A stretch of 64,000 nucleotides of DNA, taken from NCBI GenBank assembly GCA_946965045.2, contig OX337238.1:2790001-2854000 (forward strand). Reading direction: 5' to 3'. Positions 9,158 to 18,809 of the stretch are shown one piece after another. The DNA is from Epithemia pelagica (lineage: Eukaryota > Bacillariophyta > Bacillariophyceae > Surirellales > Surirellaceae). How positions within the stretch are numbered: the stretch's first letter is position 1; every line of letters begins with the position of its first letter. Under the pieces are notes generated by a model. That model was not told where the DNA came from and searched no databases. It saw only the letters and a program-made list of their open reading frames with translations. A program made the translations under genes and the position numbers.

Positions 9158-10369
9158 ATGACAACAACACTGAAACAGCAAGCAAAACAATCTGGGCTTG
9201 CCTTTCTGGACAGTGACAATAACAGTCTTGCGCCTAATTGGAATACCAATGACTGGCCTCCCCTTTTGGGTGGGTGGCGTAGGCACCATGATTCAGTCGT
9301 GCTCGACCATCCCGAACAGGATAACAATGCACAGACGGTTGTTGTTTTGGGAGGATACAAACAAAATCAAGGGTTGACCAACTCAGTTCAGCTGATGAAT
9401 TTGGCAGAAGAAAATAAGCAATGGCGGGAAGGACCGCCGTTGAACAGCAACCGAGCCTATCATGCTGCGGTGGTTTGTAGTGGAGGAGTTTACGTGATAG
9501 GAGGAGACAGTGGAAGTTCACGCTTGGATAGTATCGAACGGATTGATGTTCAAAAGTTGTATTCCGAATCCATGGAAAGTTCTACCAGCAACCAATGGAC
9601 GACCCTGACTTGTCGATTGTCGACGGCAAGAGATGAATGTTCGGCTGTTGTCGTGCACAATCGCTATATTGTCGTGATCGGTGGATCCAACGGAAACTTT
9701 TTGTCGTCGGTTGATATAATCGATACAGCTGCGCCAAGCAACCACACTGTGATTGTGGGACCATCCATGACAGTTCCTCGGTCTGGTTGTGCAAGTGCTG
9801 TCATTGGCCACCGCATTTTTGTTGTTGGAGGCCTCACTGGGTACAATGGAGATGATTTCAAATCAGTGGAGTATTTGGAGATTCATGATTTTCCCGGCAA
9901 TGAGACAATGGACACAGCAAGTGCAGTGTTTCCATCCTCACGCCGTTGGACACGTCATGACAAGCTTGAGCTTTCCATGTCACGCTGTCAGCATGCAGTT
10001 GTAGCTGTAGGATCATGTCTGATTGTTATGGGAGGCTACTTTGGCGTGGACACTGCAGAAGTCTTGGATACTCGCCGAAACGCTGTGTGGACCTTTCCCC
10101 AATTATCAGGGCAGCGTTATATCTCCGATGCAGTGGTTCACTCGAGGGGAATTGCTGTGATTAATGGAGATGACAATGCTTCTTGTGCGACACTATCGTT
10201 GTTTGACAAGAATACGTGGTGTTTTCGTCGACTTATTGAGCAGGTGCCGAGTACAATCTTTGGGACCAGAACAGACTCACTGCGATCTGCTCTGGAAGCT
10301 ACTAAAGTATTGAAGGAGTTTGATGAACGCCCTAATAAGAAGTTATCAACTGGGAAAACTCAAACGTAG
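9158..10369 (+). CDS. Kelch-repeat beta-propeller protein K1
   Basis: The protein is 403 aa from an ATG in the context ACCATGA, the same start as in the paralogues. Kelch blades are marked by double glycines after hydrophobic strands: VVVLGG (61-66), VYVIGG (111-116), IVVIGG (171-176), FVVGG (221-225) and LIVMGG (288-293). A weaker sixth strand lies at 331-337, with conserved W and Y further on in each blade. Proteins of this fold usually bind other proteins; no enzymatic domain, signal peptide or membrane segment is visible. The gene is intact. It is closest to K6 (shared features such as VQKLYSES and FGVDTAEVLD), and the similarity continues into the 3' flank (10370-11220 against 61747-62596), so K1 and K6 are a recent segmental duplication. 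Specific function is unknown. Confidence 0.85.
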   Translation: MTTTLKQQAKQSGLAFLDSDNNSLAPNWNTNDWPPLLGGWRRHHDSVVLDHPEQDNNAQTVVVLGGYKQNQGLTNSVQLMNLAEENKQWREGPPLNSNRAYHAAVVCSGGVYVIGGDSGSSRLDSIERIDVQKLYSESMESSTSNQWTTLTCRLSTARDECSAVVVHNRYIVVIGGSNGNFLSSVDIIDTAAPSNHTVIVGPSMTVPRSGCASAVIGHRIFVVGGLTGYNGDDFKSVEYLEIHDFPGNETMDTASAVFPSSRRWTRHDKLELSMSRCQHAVVAVGSCLIVMGGYFGVDTAEVLDTRRNAVWTFPQLSGQRYISDAVVHSRGIAVINGDDNASCATLSLFDKNTWCFRRLIEQVPSTIFGTRTDSLRSALEATKVLKEFDERPNKKLSTGKTQT

Positions 10370-12150
10370 AAAGTGTTAATTGAGAAATACAAGTACTAGA
10401 AGTAAAACATAGTGATGCGAATGAGTTCTATAGGGTTGCTGTTTTCTGCACCGTCTTGTCCTTGTGATGGCGAAAAAAGTGGTAGTGGTGTATGGCTGGA
10501 AGCTGCCCTTGGCTTTTGTTGCAACGATATTCCGTTTTTGAACTCGGCCCCTATACATTGCATCGCAAAAATCACCACACCAATGGATACGAAATGCTCA
10601 TCCTTTCCATGCCTTGCTGCTGCTCAATTCGGTTTGCGCAAAGAAGCAATCGTAATACTTTCTGCGTTCATTGTCACTGTCCGACAAAAATCCTGAACAC
10701 TTTTCTCAAGACTCATTGTCAAAGGTCCAATGCTGTTGTGTTTTCGCAACTGCCGGCAACAAGCCAGTGAGCGAACAAACTGGTCTGTAGACAAGTATGG
10801 CATTCCTGGTCGCAAAGCAACATTTCTTCTTGTATACGGGACGAGAAAGCGAACGAACCCGACCAAAGTTGACAGGAAGATGTCATCCACATGTCAAGGA
10901 TCGGTGCGTTTGAGTCATACTACGAGTGTTCGCGGTAGGAGATTGGATATTCCAGAATGGCAACTGGCACCCATATTGGCCGTTGTGAATGCAACTTGCC
11001 CTTGTCGTGATGCAAGTCGTGAACAAACCGAGTTGCCCTGCGTGTGACATAGGATGCCTCCAGTTGTCGCCTTGATGAACTAGAGTTGGTGACCCCACTC
11101 TTCAACTCCATGTAACAAAAGATCGTAACGCCGAACCGTTGGTCTTTTTCAATCAAGGGGCCTTTCAGGCATGTCACTACGTGGAACGAGAGGTGAACCA
11201 CACGTCAGTGCTTGCAGGGGCGGGCAGTCGAGAACAACACTAAGGCATCGTTCTCCCGAATTCGAGCAACCAGACAGAGTGTCCAAACACTTTTATGTGT
11301 TGACCAATTGACACGACGCCATCACCAACGCCACGATACGTTGTCCTGGTCGAATTCAAGCCTGGGATAGTATTGCAAGGCAGGGGGTTCCGAAACTTGG
11401 GGGCGTCGTGGTGAAGAGTCGTGTAGGTGAACAGAGGCAAACCAAGGCTGGATTCATCAAGCGGTCTGTCTGTTTGGGAATGGAAGGCACCAATAACCAA
11501 TGAGGGTATTGTTATGTGCTGTTCGTATACTTTTGGTGGCCGTCAATTTGGAGCGATTCGAGGCGCACTGGTCTAACACGACATTCCACAACCAAACCAC
11601 CGAACCGTGAATTGGATTTCTTGGCCGTACCTATCGACAAGAGCAACACCAAGCAGGGGGATGATGTGAAAGGGAGAAAATGACTCTGTGAACGAGTTTC
11701 CGTGGAAGCAACCCATTACGACTGTCGAGAATGTACGCCAGAGACGAGACTGTTCGAGTATACTTCTCTGTTCGTTTTGGTCCTCTTCCAGCTCCCATTC
11801 ATCGTGGTCTGTGCACAGTCATCAAAAATTGTAACCACCACTACCATCACAACGAGAGACCAAGGAAGTCAACAAACATCAAGTGACTGGAATTCAGTGG
11901 TCATTGTGTTATTGAGTCGCCGCCTTTCGGCATTCCACTCATGGTTCATCATTCCGTCTCTATTATATCATGTGATCTCTTCCAAAGAAAAAGCGCGCGT
12001 ACGCGCCGACCGGCCCGCTTCCGCAACCTTGCCGACCGAAGATTCCCGTGAAAACTCGAAAAATGTCTTGGAATCCGTGCGACTGATCGTTCGTTCACGC
12101 GGGATTCAAACCGAAGCTTTTCAGTTTTTCGAAAAATCATGACCAAAGAA
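10370..12150. other. Gene-poor spacer after K1
   Basis: I see no convincing gene. The first 850 bp are closely repeated after K6 (61747-62596) with several indels that shift every possible frame, which argues against coding. The part from 11220 to 12150 has no match elsewhere in the window. Its longest open frame (11702-12142) has no recognisable domain and no conserved copy. Confidence 0.6.
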
Positions 12151-12764
12151 GACTCTTGGTATCAACCACAAGTCCATGTCGTCGAAGCCTTTGATGCTTT
12201 GTTTTGGTCTTCAAGGTTGGAGAATGAGTCCCGGTCCCTTTAAGATGGGTACTTGCCCTGAGGTATTTGCGCCGGTTGCATATAGTATTGTGTTGTTGTC
12301 GCTTCCCCAGGTCCGGCGCCAATTTCAAGTGATCTCGAAAGGAGGTTCGAAGGTCTTCTAGGCTCCAGTGAGGCCACGCGTTCTTCCAAAATGGGATTGG
12401 CAGTGCGTTCGTGGAATCTCTGGCTTTGTGCGGAAGCGGCTTTTTTTCGTGGATGGTTTTGGACCCGTTCATCTGTGCAATTGTGCCGGGTTGGCTTTTT
12501 CTTTCGTGGATGGTTTTGGACCCGTTCATCTGTCCAAGGTCATCCAATGAAGAAGGACAATCGCCGCCGTGGAGGTGCGTCCGTCGTTGCTGCCGTCTTT
12601 GGTTCCTGTTTTGGTGTGAAAGGTCCAGAACAATCGGTCCATCCGTTGATTCCTCGTTTGGAGCGGCATCGTTCGTCGTTCAAGACCGGCGGAAGCCATT
12701 ATTTGCTGGTTTGGAGAAGAAAGACGATCCATTCTTTGGTGGTCCTATAAAATCTACAACTACC
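12151..12764. other. Upstream region of K2 with hairpin repeats
   Basis: Similar to the regions upstream of K1, K3, K4 and K5. It has two hairpin-repeat units, a degenerate one starting at 12451 and a fuller one at 12508-12545. The latter ends 220 bp before the K2 start. No gene. Confidence 0.65.
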
Positions 12765-13185
12765 ATGACGATGACACTGCAACAGCAAGCACAGCAATCC
12801 GCACTTTGCTTTGTGAACAGCGACGATAACAGTGTTGCGCCTCATTGGAATACCAATGATTGGCCTCCCCTTTTTGGTGGGTGGCGTTCTTCGCATGCAT
12901 CGGTTGTGCTTTACCATCCCGAACAGGATGACAATGCACAGACGGTTGTAGTTTTGGGAGGAGACAAACAAGGTCAAGGCTACACCAACTCCGTTCTGTT
13001 GCTGAATTTGTCAGAACAAAACAAGCAATGGCAGGAAGGACCGCCGTTGAATAGAAAGCGAGCCTATCATGCTGCTGTGGTTTGTAGCGGAGGAGTTTAT
13101 GTGATTGGAGGACACAATGGAAGTTCAACCTTCGGTACTATTGAACGGATTGATGTTGAAAATTTGTGGCATGCAGGGGCATCGG
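12765..13185 (+). pseudogene. Kelch gene K2, 5' part, split by copia E3
   Basis: Begins with the family start (ATG at 12765) and reads through the first kelch blades, with VVVLGG and VYVIGG strands matching K1 and K5. At 13185 it is interrupted by the long terminal repeat of E3. The 5-bp target duplication ATCGG is at 13181-13185 and 28197-28201. The gene resumes at 28202. Removing the element makes the sequence line up with K3 near 50080. The open frame extends upstream to 12411 without an ATG supported by paralogues. Confidence 0.9.
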
Positions 13186-13894
13186 TGGCAGAATTCTCAC
13201 CAACAACTAGGTTGTGGTGGAATCTACAACTCATCGACTGATGCTAGTATTTTATGCCATCCGATGACATTTTCGTAAAAGTGAGAAAAGAATGACGGCA
13301 TGCTCGCAGACCTTTTAATTTCGGCCAAGGCATGCTCGCAATGCACGCGTTATGAGCGACCGATCGGATATTAATTAAGGCCCAACACGTGCGTGCCTAT
13401 TATTCTCAAGCGCGCGCAATCAATATCCGAGTACGCACCTCCACGACTTAGCCCAACGGCCTAAGTAACCGAAGCACAAATCACGATCACGCGAGACCAT
13501 ATCTCTATTCCCACAAATCAAAGAATGCAAACAGCAACGCGCCAAGGAAACTACCTATATCATGACAAAGCAAGAGCTGTTGGCATTGGTATATGATATA
13601 CAAGTGCATATACTTCCAATACACAATATCAATGTCTACTCCAACCATACCAGTCCTGTCAGCGCCATGAATATATCAGTCATGCACCCTGACCAGACCT
13701 GCACACCCACACACACACCGTAGTCCTAAAGCTCACAATCATTAACATTACCATATCATCACGTCTTCAGTGTCCTGACTATCCCTACGATAGAACCCTT
13801 GGGTTTCCTTTGTTCTCTGACCCGTGGAGAACCTTGGTATCAGTTGGTAATCGATTGTGGCTCTTCTAGAGCGTGTATTGATGAATCTCTACTA
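13186..13894 (+). repeat. E3 5' long terminal repeat
   Basis: 709 bp, starting TGGCAGAATTCTCACC and ending CTCTACTA. It matches 27488-28196. The ends deviate from the usual TG...CA (here TG...TA). The first 16 bases resemble those of the E2 LTR (TGTTAGAATTCTCACC). Confidence 0.92.
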
Positions 13895-13908
13895 GATTAA
13901 CAGTCTCA
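13895..13908 (+). promoter_or_regulatory. E3 primer binding site, tRNA-Asn anticodon-arm type
   Basis: GATTAACAGTCTCA follows the LTR with no spacer. Its complement contains CTGTTAA, the anticodon loop of tRNA-Asn(GUU), with stem bases that pair on both sides. Copia elements are known to prime from tRNA fragments cut in the anticodon loop. E2 has the same site. Confidence 0.6.
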
Positions 13909-13929
13909 CTGCTTATTTCCCTGCAGTTG

Positions 13930-14237
13930 CAATTGAAACCTTACTCACCCATCAACACCCGTTACAGATTGAGCTACCACAACAACAAGAGTTAGAGGAC
14001 AAAGCTACTCAACCCATCAACAGGGCCAGCCTGGCTAAGGCTAGGGTCACCAATCCTCTCCTATTCCAGGACCTCAAGCTGCACCAGGACTCTGTACAAC
14101 TACCTTCCCAATACTCATCCAACGAGTGAACCACTTTTGTTGAGGACTACTACGAGTACGACGAAGAAGCCACCTTCTGTTACTGAATCTCCGGTTCAAC
14201 TCGATCACCGCAACGAGTCTGGAAGTGACCAAGCATA
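13930..14237 (+). pseudogene. Relic of the pre-gag ORF in E3
   Basis: It occupies the same place between primer site and leader repeats as the 259-aa ORF of E2, and ends with a similar acidic tail before a stop (AGTGACCAAGCATAA against the E2 tail). Several in-frame stops break it. Homology in the middle is weak, so this is a tentative call. Confidence 0.4.
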
Positions 14238-14287
14238 AATAACTTTAAGTAGTTTTCACACCAAACAGGAGACAAAACCAAGTTCCG

Positions 14288-14412
14288 CACATCCGGGTTA
14301 CCTTTTGGACATCACAACACACATCCGGGTACTTCATACGTGGCACACACGTGGCACATCCGGGTTCAGAAGGCACACCACACATCCGGGTTGAGACTTT
14401 TACATCCGGGTT
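14288..14412. repeat. CACATCCGGGT leader repeats in E3
   Basis: Five copies of a 12-bp motif (C/T)ACATCCGGGTT/A start at 14288, 14320, 14355, 14381 and 14401, spaced 20-35 bp. ACGTGGCAC boxes lie between the second and third copies. E2 has the same motifs in the same position (17144-17334), so the cluster is a conserved feature of this lineage's leader. Confidence 0.75.
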
Positions 14413-14502
14413 CTCATCACGAAGCACAAGACATTACTAAAGTTTTCGACTAAGACATCGCAGGACACATACCAACATATCTCATCACCAAGTCGAGCAA
14501 TC

Positions 14503-15489
14503 ATGGAACCGACTACATCGACCACACCAGAGTTCCACCCCAATCAAAGTATATCTTATCAAGAAGTCTTTGATCATATTACTCAGGTGTTGTTCAATTT
14601 TTCCAAGAAAAGGGTCGATGTACTCACGAAATGGATGCATCTTCATGCTTTTGATGATATACTCAGTATCATCGAACATATAGCGGATGACCCAGAGAAG
14701 AATATGGATAATATGGTCAAGTACAAGTCAGGAAAACAAATGCATGACCTACATATCAACACAAGCCATCAGATCAAGTTGCTTGCCTACTGGTACCGAC
14801 AAAAGAGCACCAATATCCAGAGTATCCCTTCCAAGGCAACCTGGATGAATCTGACCAAGGCAGAATTTGATCTATGGAGGATAAACACTGACTTTCGCTC
14901 TGGAAGCCCTATCACTGACCCAGTATCACCCATGAAGCCTCCATCCCATTCGACGTCACCCAAATCGTTTAGTACTACTTCTGCTGCATCGCAGTCCCAA
15001 CTGGACCTAACCGCATTCAAGAAGGGAACCAAGCGTGACGCTATGGCATATGAAACATTCAAGGATGAACGATACTACGACACGTTCTGGAGGACTTTCA
15101 AGACCACAGCAAAAGCCCAAGGTTTATCTCATGTTCTTGACTTCCGATACAAGCCGCCGACAAATGATACGTATGCAACAGAACTTTTCCAAGAGCAACA
15201 GATCTTCCTATACTCCATCCTTGTGCGCATCATCCAGACTGACCAAGGAAGAGCTTATGTTTGCGAACATGAGCATGATGAAGATGCACGAGCAGTGTTA
15301 GACAAGCTTCACACATTGCATACGAAGTCAGACTTAGCAAAACGAGAGGTCTTACGATTAACCAATTACATCTCCAACCTTCGCCTTGATGATACATGGC
15401 GTGGATCATCACGTCAATTCTTGCTTCATTTCCAAGACAAACTACGTTTACTCGATAACCTTGTTGATCTCTCTGATCCCATACCTGAT
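14503..15489 (+). pseudogene. E3 gag (first third of a gag-pol frame, cut by E2)
   Basis: 329 codons from ATG 14503, about as long as, and clearly homologous to, the E2 gag. Shared blocks include QSQLDLTAFKKGTKRDA and the C-terminal LTNYISNLRLDDTWRG. No CCHC zinc knuckle is visible. E2 inserted after codon 329. The present stop (15493-15495) comes from the E2 LTR. Joining 15489 to 24314 keeps the frame exactly, so gag and pol of E3 were one polyprotein before the nested insertion. Confidence 0.85.
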
Positions 15490-16272
15490 TGTTAGAATTC
15501 TCACCGTCTATGGTGGTTAGATTCTACATCTCATCGATTCCCCATGTCACATAGCCTCGTGCTATCGCATCATGCCATCTAGCTTCGAGCTATGTTCCCT
15601 AGCTTCGCGCTATATCGACCTATATTTCTTCGCAAATCATGAAAAGTGAGAATAGATTGACGAACTCACTCTCAAGACTAAACTGGGTCGTGCGGTATTA
15701 CAACGGACGCAAATTTGGCCGTTGCTCGGACATTATACTAGTGCCCTAAGCGTACGCGCCCGAAATCATCGAGCGCGCCCAAGCGACATCCGAGCGCTGT
15801 CGGCATCTATCCGACCCAACGGTCTAAGTATCCCAAGCACGACACACGATCACGCGAGACCATATTTCCATTCCCACAATCTCCAAATTGTCAACAAGCT
15901 GCGCGCCATGAAAACAACTATGCCAACCCAAAGCAAGAGCTGTTGACCCTGTATATGTTATCCGTCCACATATACATGTCATATACATCACATGAATCGA
16001 CTCCAACTATTCCAAACCTGTTGCCACCAAGAACCTATGACACATGACCCTTGGCAGGACCGAACATTTCACGTAGACCTATCGTAGTAATCAACACACA
16101 ATCTAACAATATCACCATTTATCACATCTTCTTTTGTGTCCCGACTATCCTTCTGATAGACTTCGACTTGCTTGCTTCTCTGACCCTGAGAAGCTTGTAT
16201 CGGTTGGTGACCTACCTGATTGTCTGCTCTACCGAGCATCAATGTCCCTACGATTCAGAAAGAATTGTAACA
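15490..16272 (+). repeat. E2 5' long terminal repeat
   Basis: Begins TGTTAGAATTC and ends TTGTAACA, the canonical TG...CA. It is 783 bp and matches 23526-24308 apart from about four substitutions. The stop codon of pol lies in its 3' counterpart, at the TGTTAG start. Confidence 0.95.
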
Positions 16273-16286
16273 GATTAACAGTCTCA
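16273..16286 (+). promoter_or_regulatory. E2 primer binding site, tRNA-Asn anticodon-arm type
   Basis: GATTAACAGTCTCA directly abuts the LTR, identical to the E3 site although the adjacent sequences differ. The complement fits the anticodon arm of tRNA-Asn(GUU). Confidence 0.6.
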
Positions 16287-16308
16287 AAGCTTATTTCCTT
16301 GTGGTTTC

Positions 16309-17088
16309 ATGGATACTAACGAGCTTATCACTCCTGTACGACAGATCTATCGAGCCAAACTGCATCCCGGGCAGCCCGATACCCTGGTGCAGCAGGAGCT
16401 GGTGCCGACGCCGAAGGCAGCCAATACATCGGTCAACATCTCAGTCGACAGTTCCAACAGCAACCCATTCGAGACTCCAACCCAGCCTCACGCTCCGATC
16501 CCTGCGCCGTTGCCTCGGCCTCCGAGTCCGCCTCGTCGGCTCGTCCCTTCTCGATCCCGTCGTACCACCCGGTTGATTGCTGATCATATCAAGTACTTCC
16601 GTCAACCAACTTGTTCGACCTTCGATCCCGAGATCATCCGTGGGGAGACCCAGATCGAACGCCAGTTCCAATCGGTGACCCACATCGTCGACCAAGAAGA
16701 CATTGACCGTCTGAACGACCAACTTCATCGTTCTCCGAGGCGTCGCCTCATCTTGGCCGCCCTCTCGGGCAACCCCATCCGTACTGTCCACCTCCGCTTC
16801 CTAACCTTCGAGCGCCCAACTGGATACTACAATACCATCCACGTCGTGAACGCGACGACTTGCCCTCTGCCTCCTAACGTTGTATGCCTAGATAACTACG
16901 TTGCCTACATCCACGAGGTCCATACCATCGAGGACCATCGTGCAACTATCTTCCCTTTGCGTACCGAGGTCGAGAATCACCTGGCTGAAGGTGATACCCC
17001 TTCTTCTGTTGCTTGTGCTGCCCCATCTGAGCCTGGAAACGACTCTGATTATTCGGAAGAGAGTGGGGATTCGGAGACCGAAGCTTAA
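16309..17088 (+). CDS. Accessory pre-gag ORF of copia E2
   Basis: A 259-aa open frame from ATG 16309, between the primer site and gag, where copia elements normally have only a short leader. The protein is proline/serine-rich in its first 80 residues (about 60-85 contain PIPAPLPRPPSPPRR and basic residues). A more structured middle at about 105-215 follows, then an acidic tail (NDSDYSEESGDSE). No known domain is recognised. It ends 320 bp before gag and is in a different frame. A degraded version may be present in E3. It could be a regulatory, nucleic-acid-binding or packaging protein, or a captured host sequence. Codon-level evidence for selection is not available here. Confidence 0.6.
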   Translation: MDTNELITPVRQIYRAKLHPGQPDTLVQQELVPTPKAANTSVNISVDSSNSNPFETPTQPHAPIPAPLPRPPSPPRRLVPSRSRRTTRLIADHIKYFRQPTCSTFDPEIIRGETQIERQFQSVTHIVDQEDIDRLNDQLHRSPRRRLILAALSGNPIRTVHLRFLTFERPTGYYNTIHVVNATTCPLPPNVVCLDNYVAYIHEVHTIEDHRATIFPLRTEVENHLAEGDTPSSVACAAPSEPGNDSDYSEESGDSETEA

Positions 17089-17143
17089 TTACTCATAGTT
17101 AACTCCCGTCCTCTCAAAACCTTTCCAAGACTTAAACTCAACG

Positions 17144-17334
17144 CACATCCGGGTACCCTTGGTCGCACAACACGCCACACATTCCCGTCAAATCGCGAAA
17201 ATTCGGCGAAAATTTGTTGAAACTCGGCGAAAATTTGTCGGAATCAACGGAAATTTCCAGGAGTCGCACATCACAACACACATCCGGGTATCACATACGT
17301 GGTACATACGTGGCACACGTGGTACATCCGGGTT
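17144..17334. repeat. CACATCCGGGT leader repeats in E2
   Basis: Three copies of the motif start near 17144, 17279 and 17323. Several TACGTGG/CACGTGG boxes lie near the last two. A second repeat, TCGGCGAAAATTTGT, occurs twice around 17200-17245. It is the same position relative to gag as in E3. Confidence 0.7.
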
Positions 17335-17408
17335 CACATCACATCACACATTAAATAAACCACATCACACCGCACATTAAATAAACATTGAACCAACCAA
17401 ATAACACC

Positions 17409-18380
17409 ATGGATCCTCAATCACCCAAGACACCTGCGACTCCTAAGGGAGAAGATAACCAAGACAATGTCTCGAACACAGACCTATTCGACCACATCAT
17501 ATTTACTGTCTGCCAATTCTTTACCAAAGAAAGGGCCGACTACTTAATGAAGTGGATGAAATACCATGGTTTTGAGAACATTACCCATGTTATCTCGTAT
17601 ATGCAAACTAATACCGAGGAATCCATGAAGGAACTGACACAATACAAGGTCAACAAACAGACACATGATCTACAAGGCCCCACAAGACAGCAGATCAAGC
17701 TCTTGGCTTATTGGGCCATATACAAGACCAATGAAATTCAAGACGAGCTATCCAATAGCGACTGGATGAACCTAACGAGGAAAGAGTTCAACACTTGGAG
17801 GATCAACACAGATTTCTCTAAGGGACCACCTAGCCAAGTCCCAGTCTCGCCAATGAAGTCACCGTCATCTGTGAAATCTGTCAGCACAGTTACTGCCGCA
17901 TCCCAATCTCAACAAGACCTTACAGCTTTCAGAAAGGGAACTAAGCGCGACGCAACTGCATATGAGGTATTCAAGGATGAACGATACTACGATTCATTCT
18001 GGCGTGTATTCAAGACTACAGCTAAGGCTCAAGGCCTATCCAACGTTCTGAATTTCAAATACACACCACCCCATGATGATGAGTATGCCGAAGAACTTTT
18101 TCAAGAGCAACAAGTATTTCTTTACTCCGTTCTTGTCCGTATCATTCAGACTGACCAAGGTCGAGCCTATGTACGTGAACATGAACATGATGAAGATGCG
18201 CGTGCCGTATTGCAGAAGTTACACTCTTTGCATACCGAATCCGACCTAGCAAAGCGAGAAGTCCTCCGTTTAACCAACTACATTTCCAATCTACGTCTTG
18301 ACGACACATGGCGCGGAACAACACGTCAACTTCTTCTACACTTTCAAGAGCAGCTACGTTTGCTAGACAATCTACCGTAA
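17409..18380 (+). pseudogene. E2 gag, terminated early by a MITE
   Basis: The open frame begins at 17388 with TTG; the first ATG, in good context (CACCATGG), is 17409. The protein is the copia capsid polyprotein region, homologous to the E3 gag across its length, with the conserved block LTNYISNLRLDDTWRG near the end. The frame originally continued into pol. At 18374 the MITE interrupts it, and its first bases supply the present stop TAA (18378-18380). The frame resumes at 18810 in register because MITE plus duplicate is 435 bp. Confidence 0.88.
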
Positions 18381-18807
18381 TTTGCTGATTCCTGTCCCCC
18401 CGGAATGTACAAAAATTAAGAGGAGGGGGACAGGACTACGCAATTTTGGATAATTTTTCTTAAGATTCCATTCACACACTACAATTGTCTTGTTAGTAAA
18501 TTAATTTTCAACCTCGGGGTTGTAGAGAAGGTTTGGTCGCACAATTCCAGTCAGGGGAAAGACCGTGCTTCAATGCGTAGCCTTAACCCTAATCATAATA
18601 CCCATCATGCTTTATCTCTTGTTTCTCCTCTTTGATTCACTCCCATGTAATGTCAGGCAGTGTGATAGAAAGCTCGGAACGTGAGGAATGTGGGGGTAAC
18701 CCATAAGCCCAGAAAGAACCTACAGATAAAAAGTTAGGGGGCCATGTACGTTTAAGGGGAGTGGGGGGGACAGGACTATAGGGGGGACAGGAATCCGCAA
18801 ATTACGG
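18375..18807. mobile_element. 433-bp MITE with TA target duplication
   Basis: Terminal inverted repeats of 27 bp (18375-18401 and 18781-18807; CCGTAATTTGC at the tip, one mismatch). Flanked by TA (18373-18374 and 18808-18809). Removing it restores continuity between gag and pol as seen in E3. TA duplication and the absence of coding capacity indicate a Tc1/mariner-type MITE. Inner copies of GGGGGACAGGACTA lie near both ends. Confidence 0.92.
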
Positions 18808-18809
18808 TA

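Noticed and set aside
11702-12142. 146-aa open frame after K1
   Set aside because: No recognisable domain, no conserved copy in the paralogous modules, and basic/serine-rich composition typical of chance ORFs.
12411-12764. N-terminal extension of the K2 frame
   Set aside because: The paralogues have stops in this stretch and a conserved ATG at the position of 12765.
14288-14412. Regularly spaced short repeats that could suggest a CRISPR-like array
   Set aside because: The repeats are only 12 bp, the spacers vary, and the context is a eukaryotic retrotransposon leader.
15722-15946. A small ORF found in both E2 LTRs (also at 23758-23982)
   Set aside because: It lies within the LTR, has no protein-like features, and is duplicated only because the LTR is.
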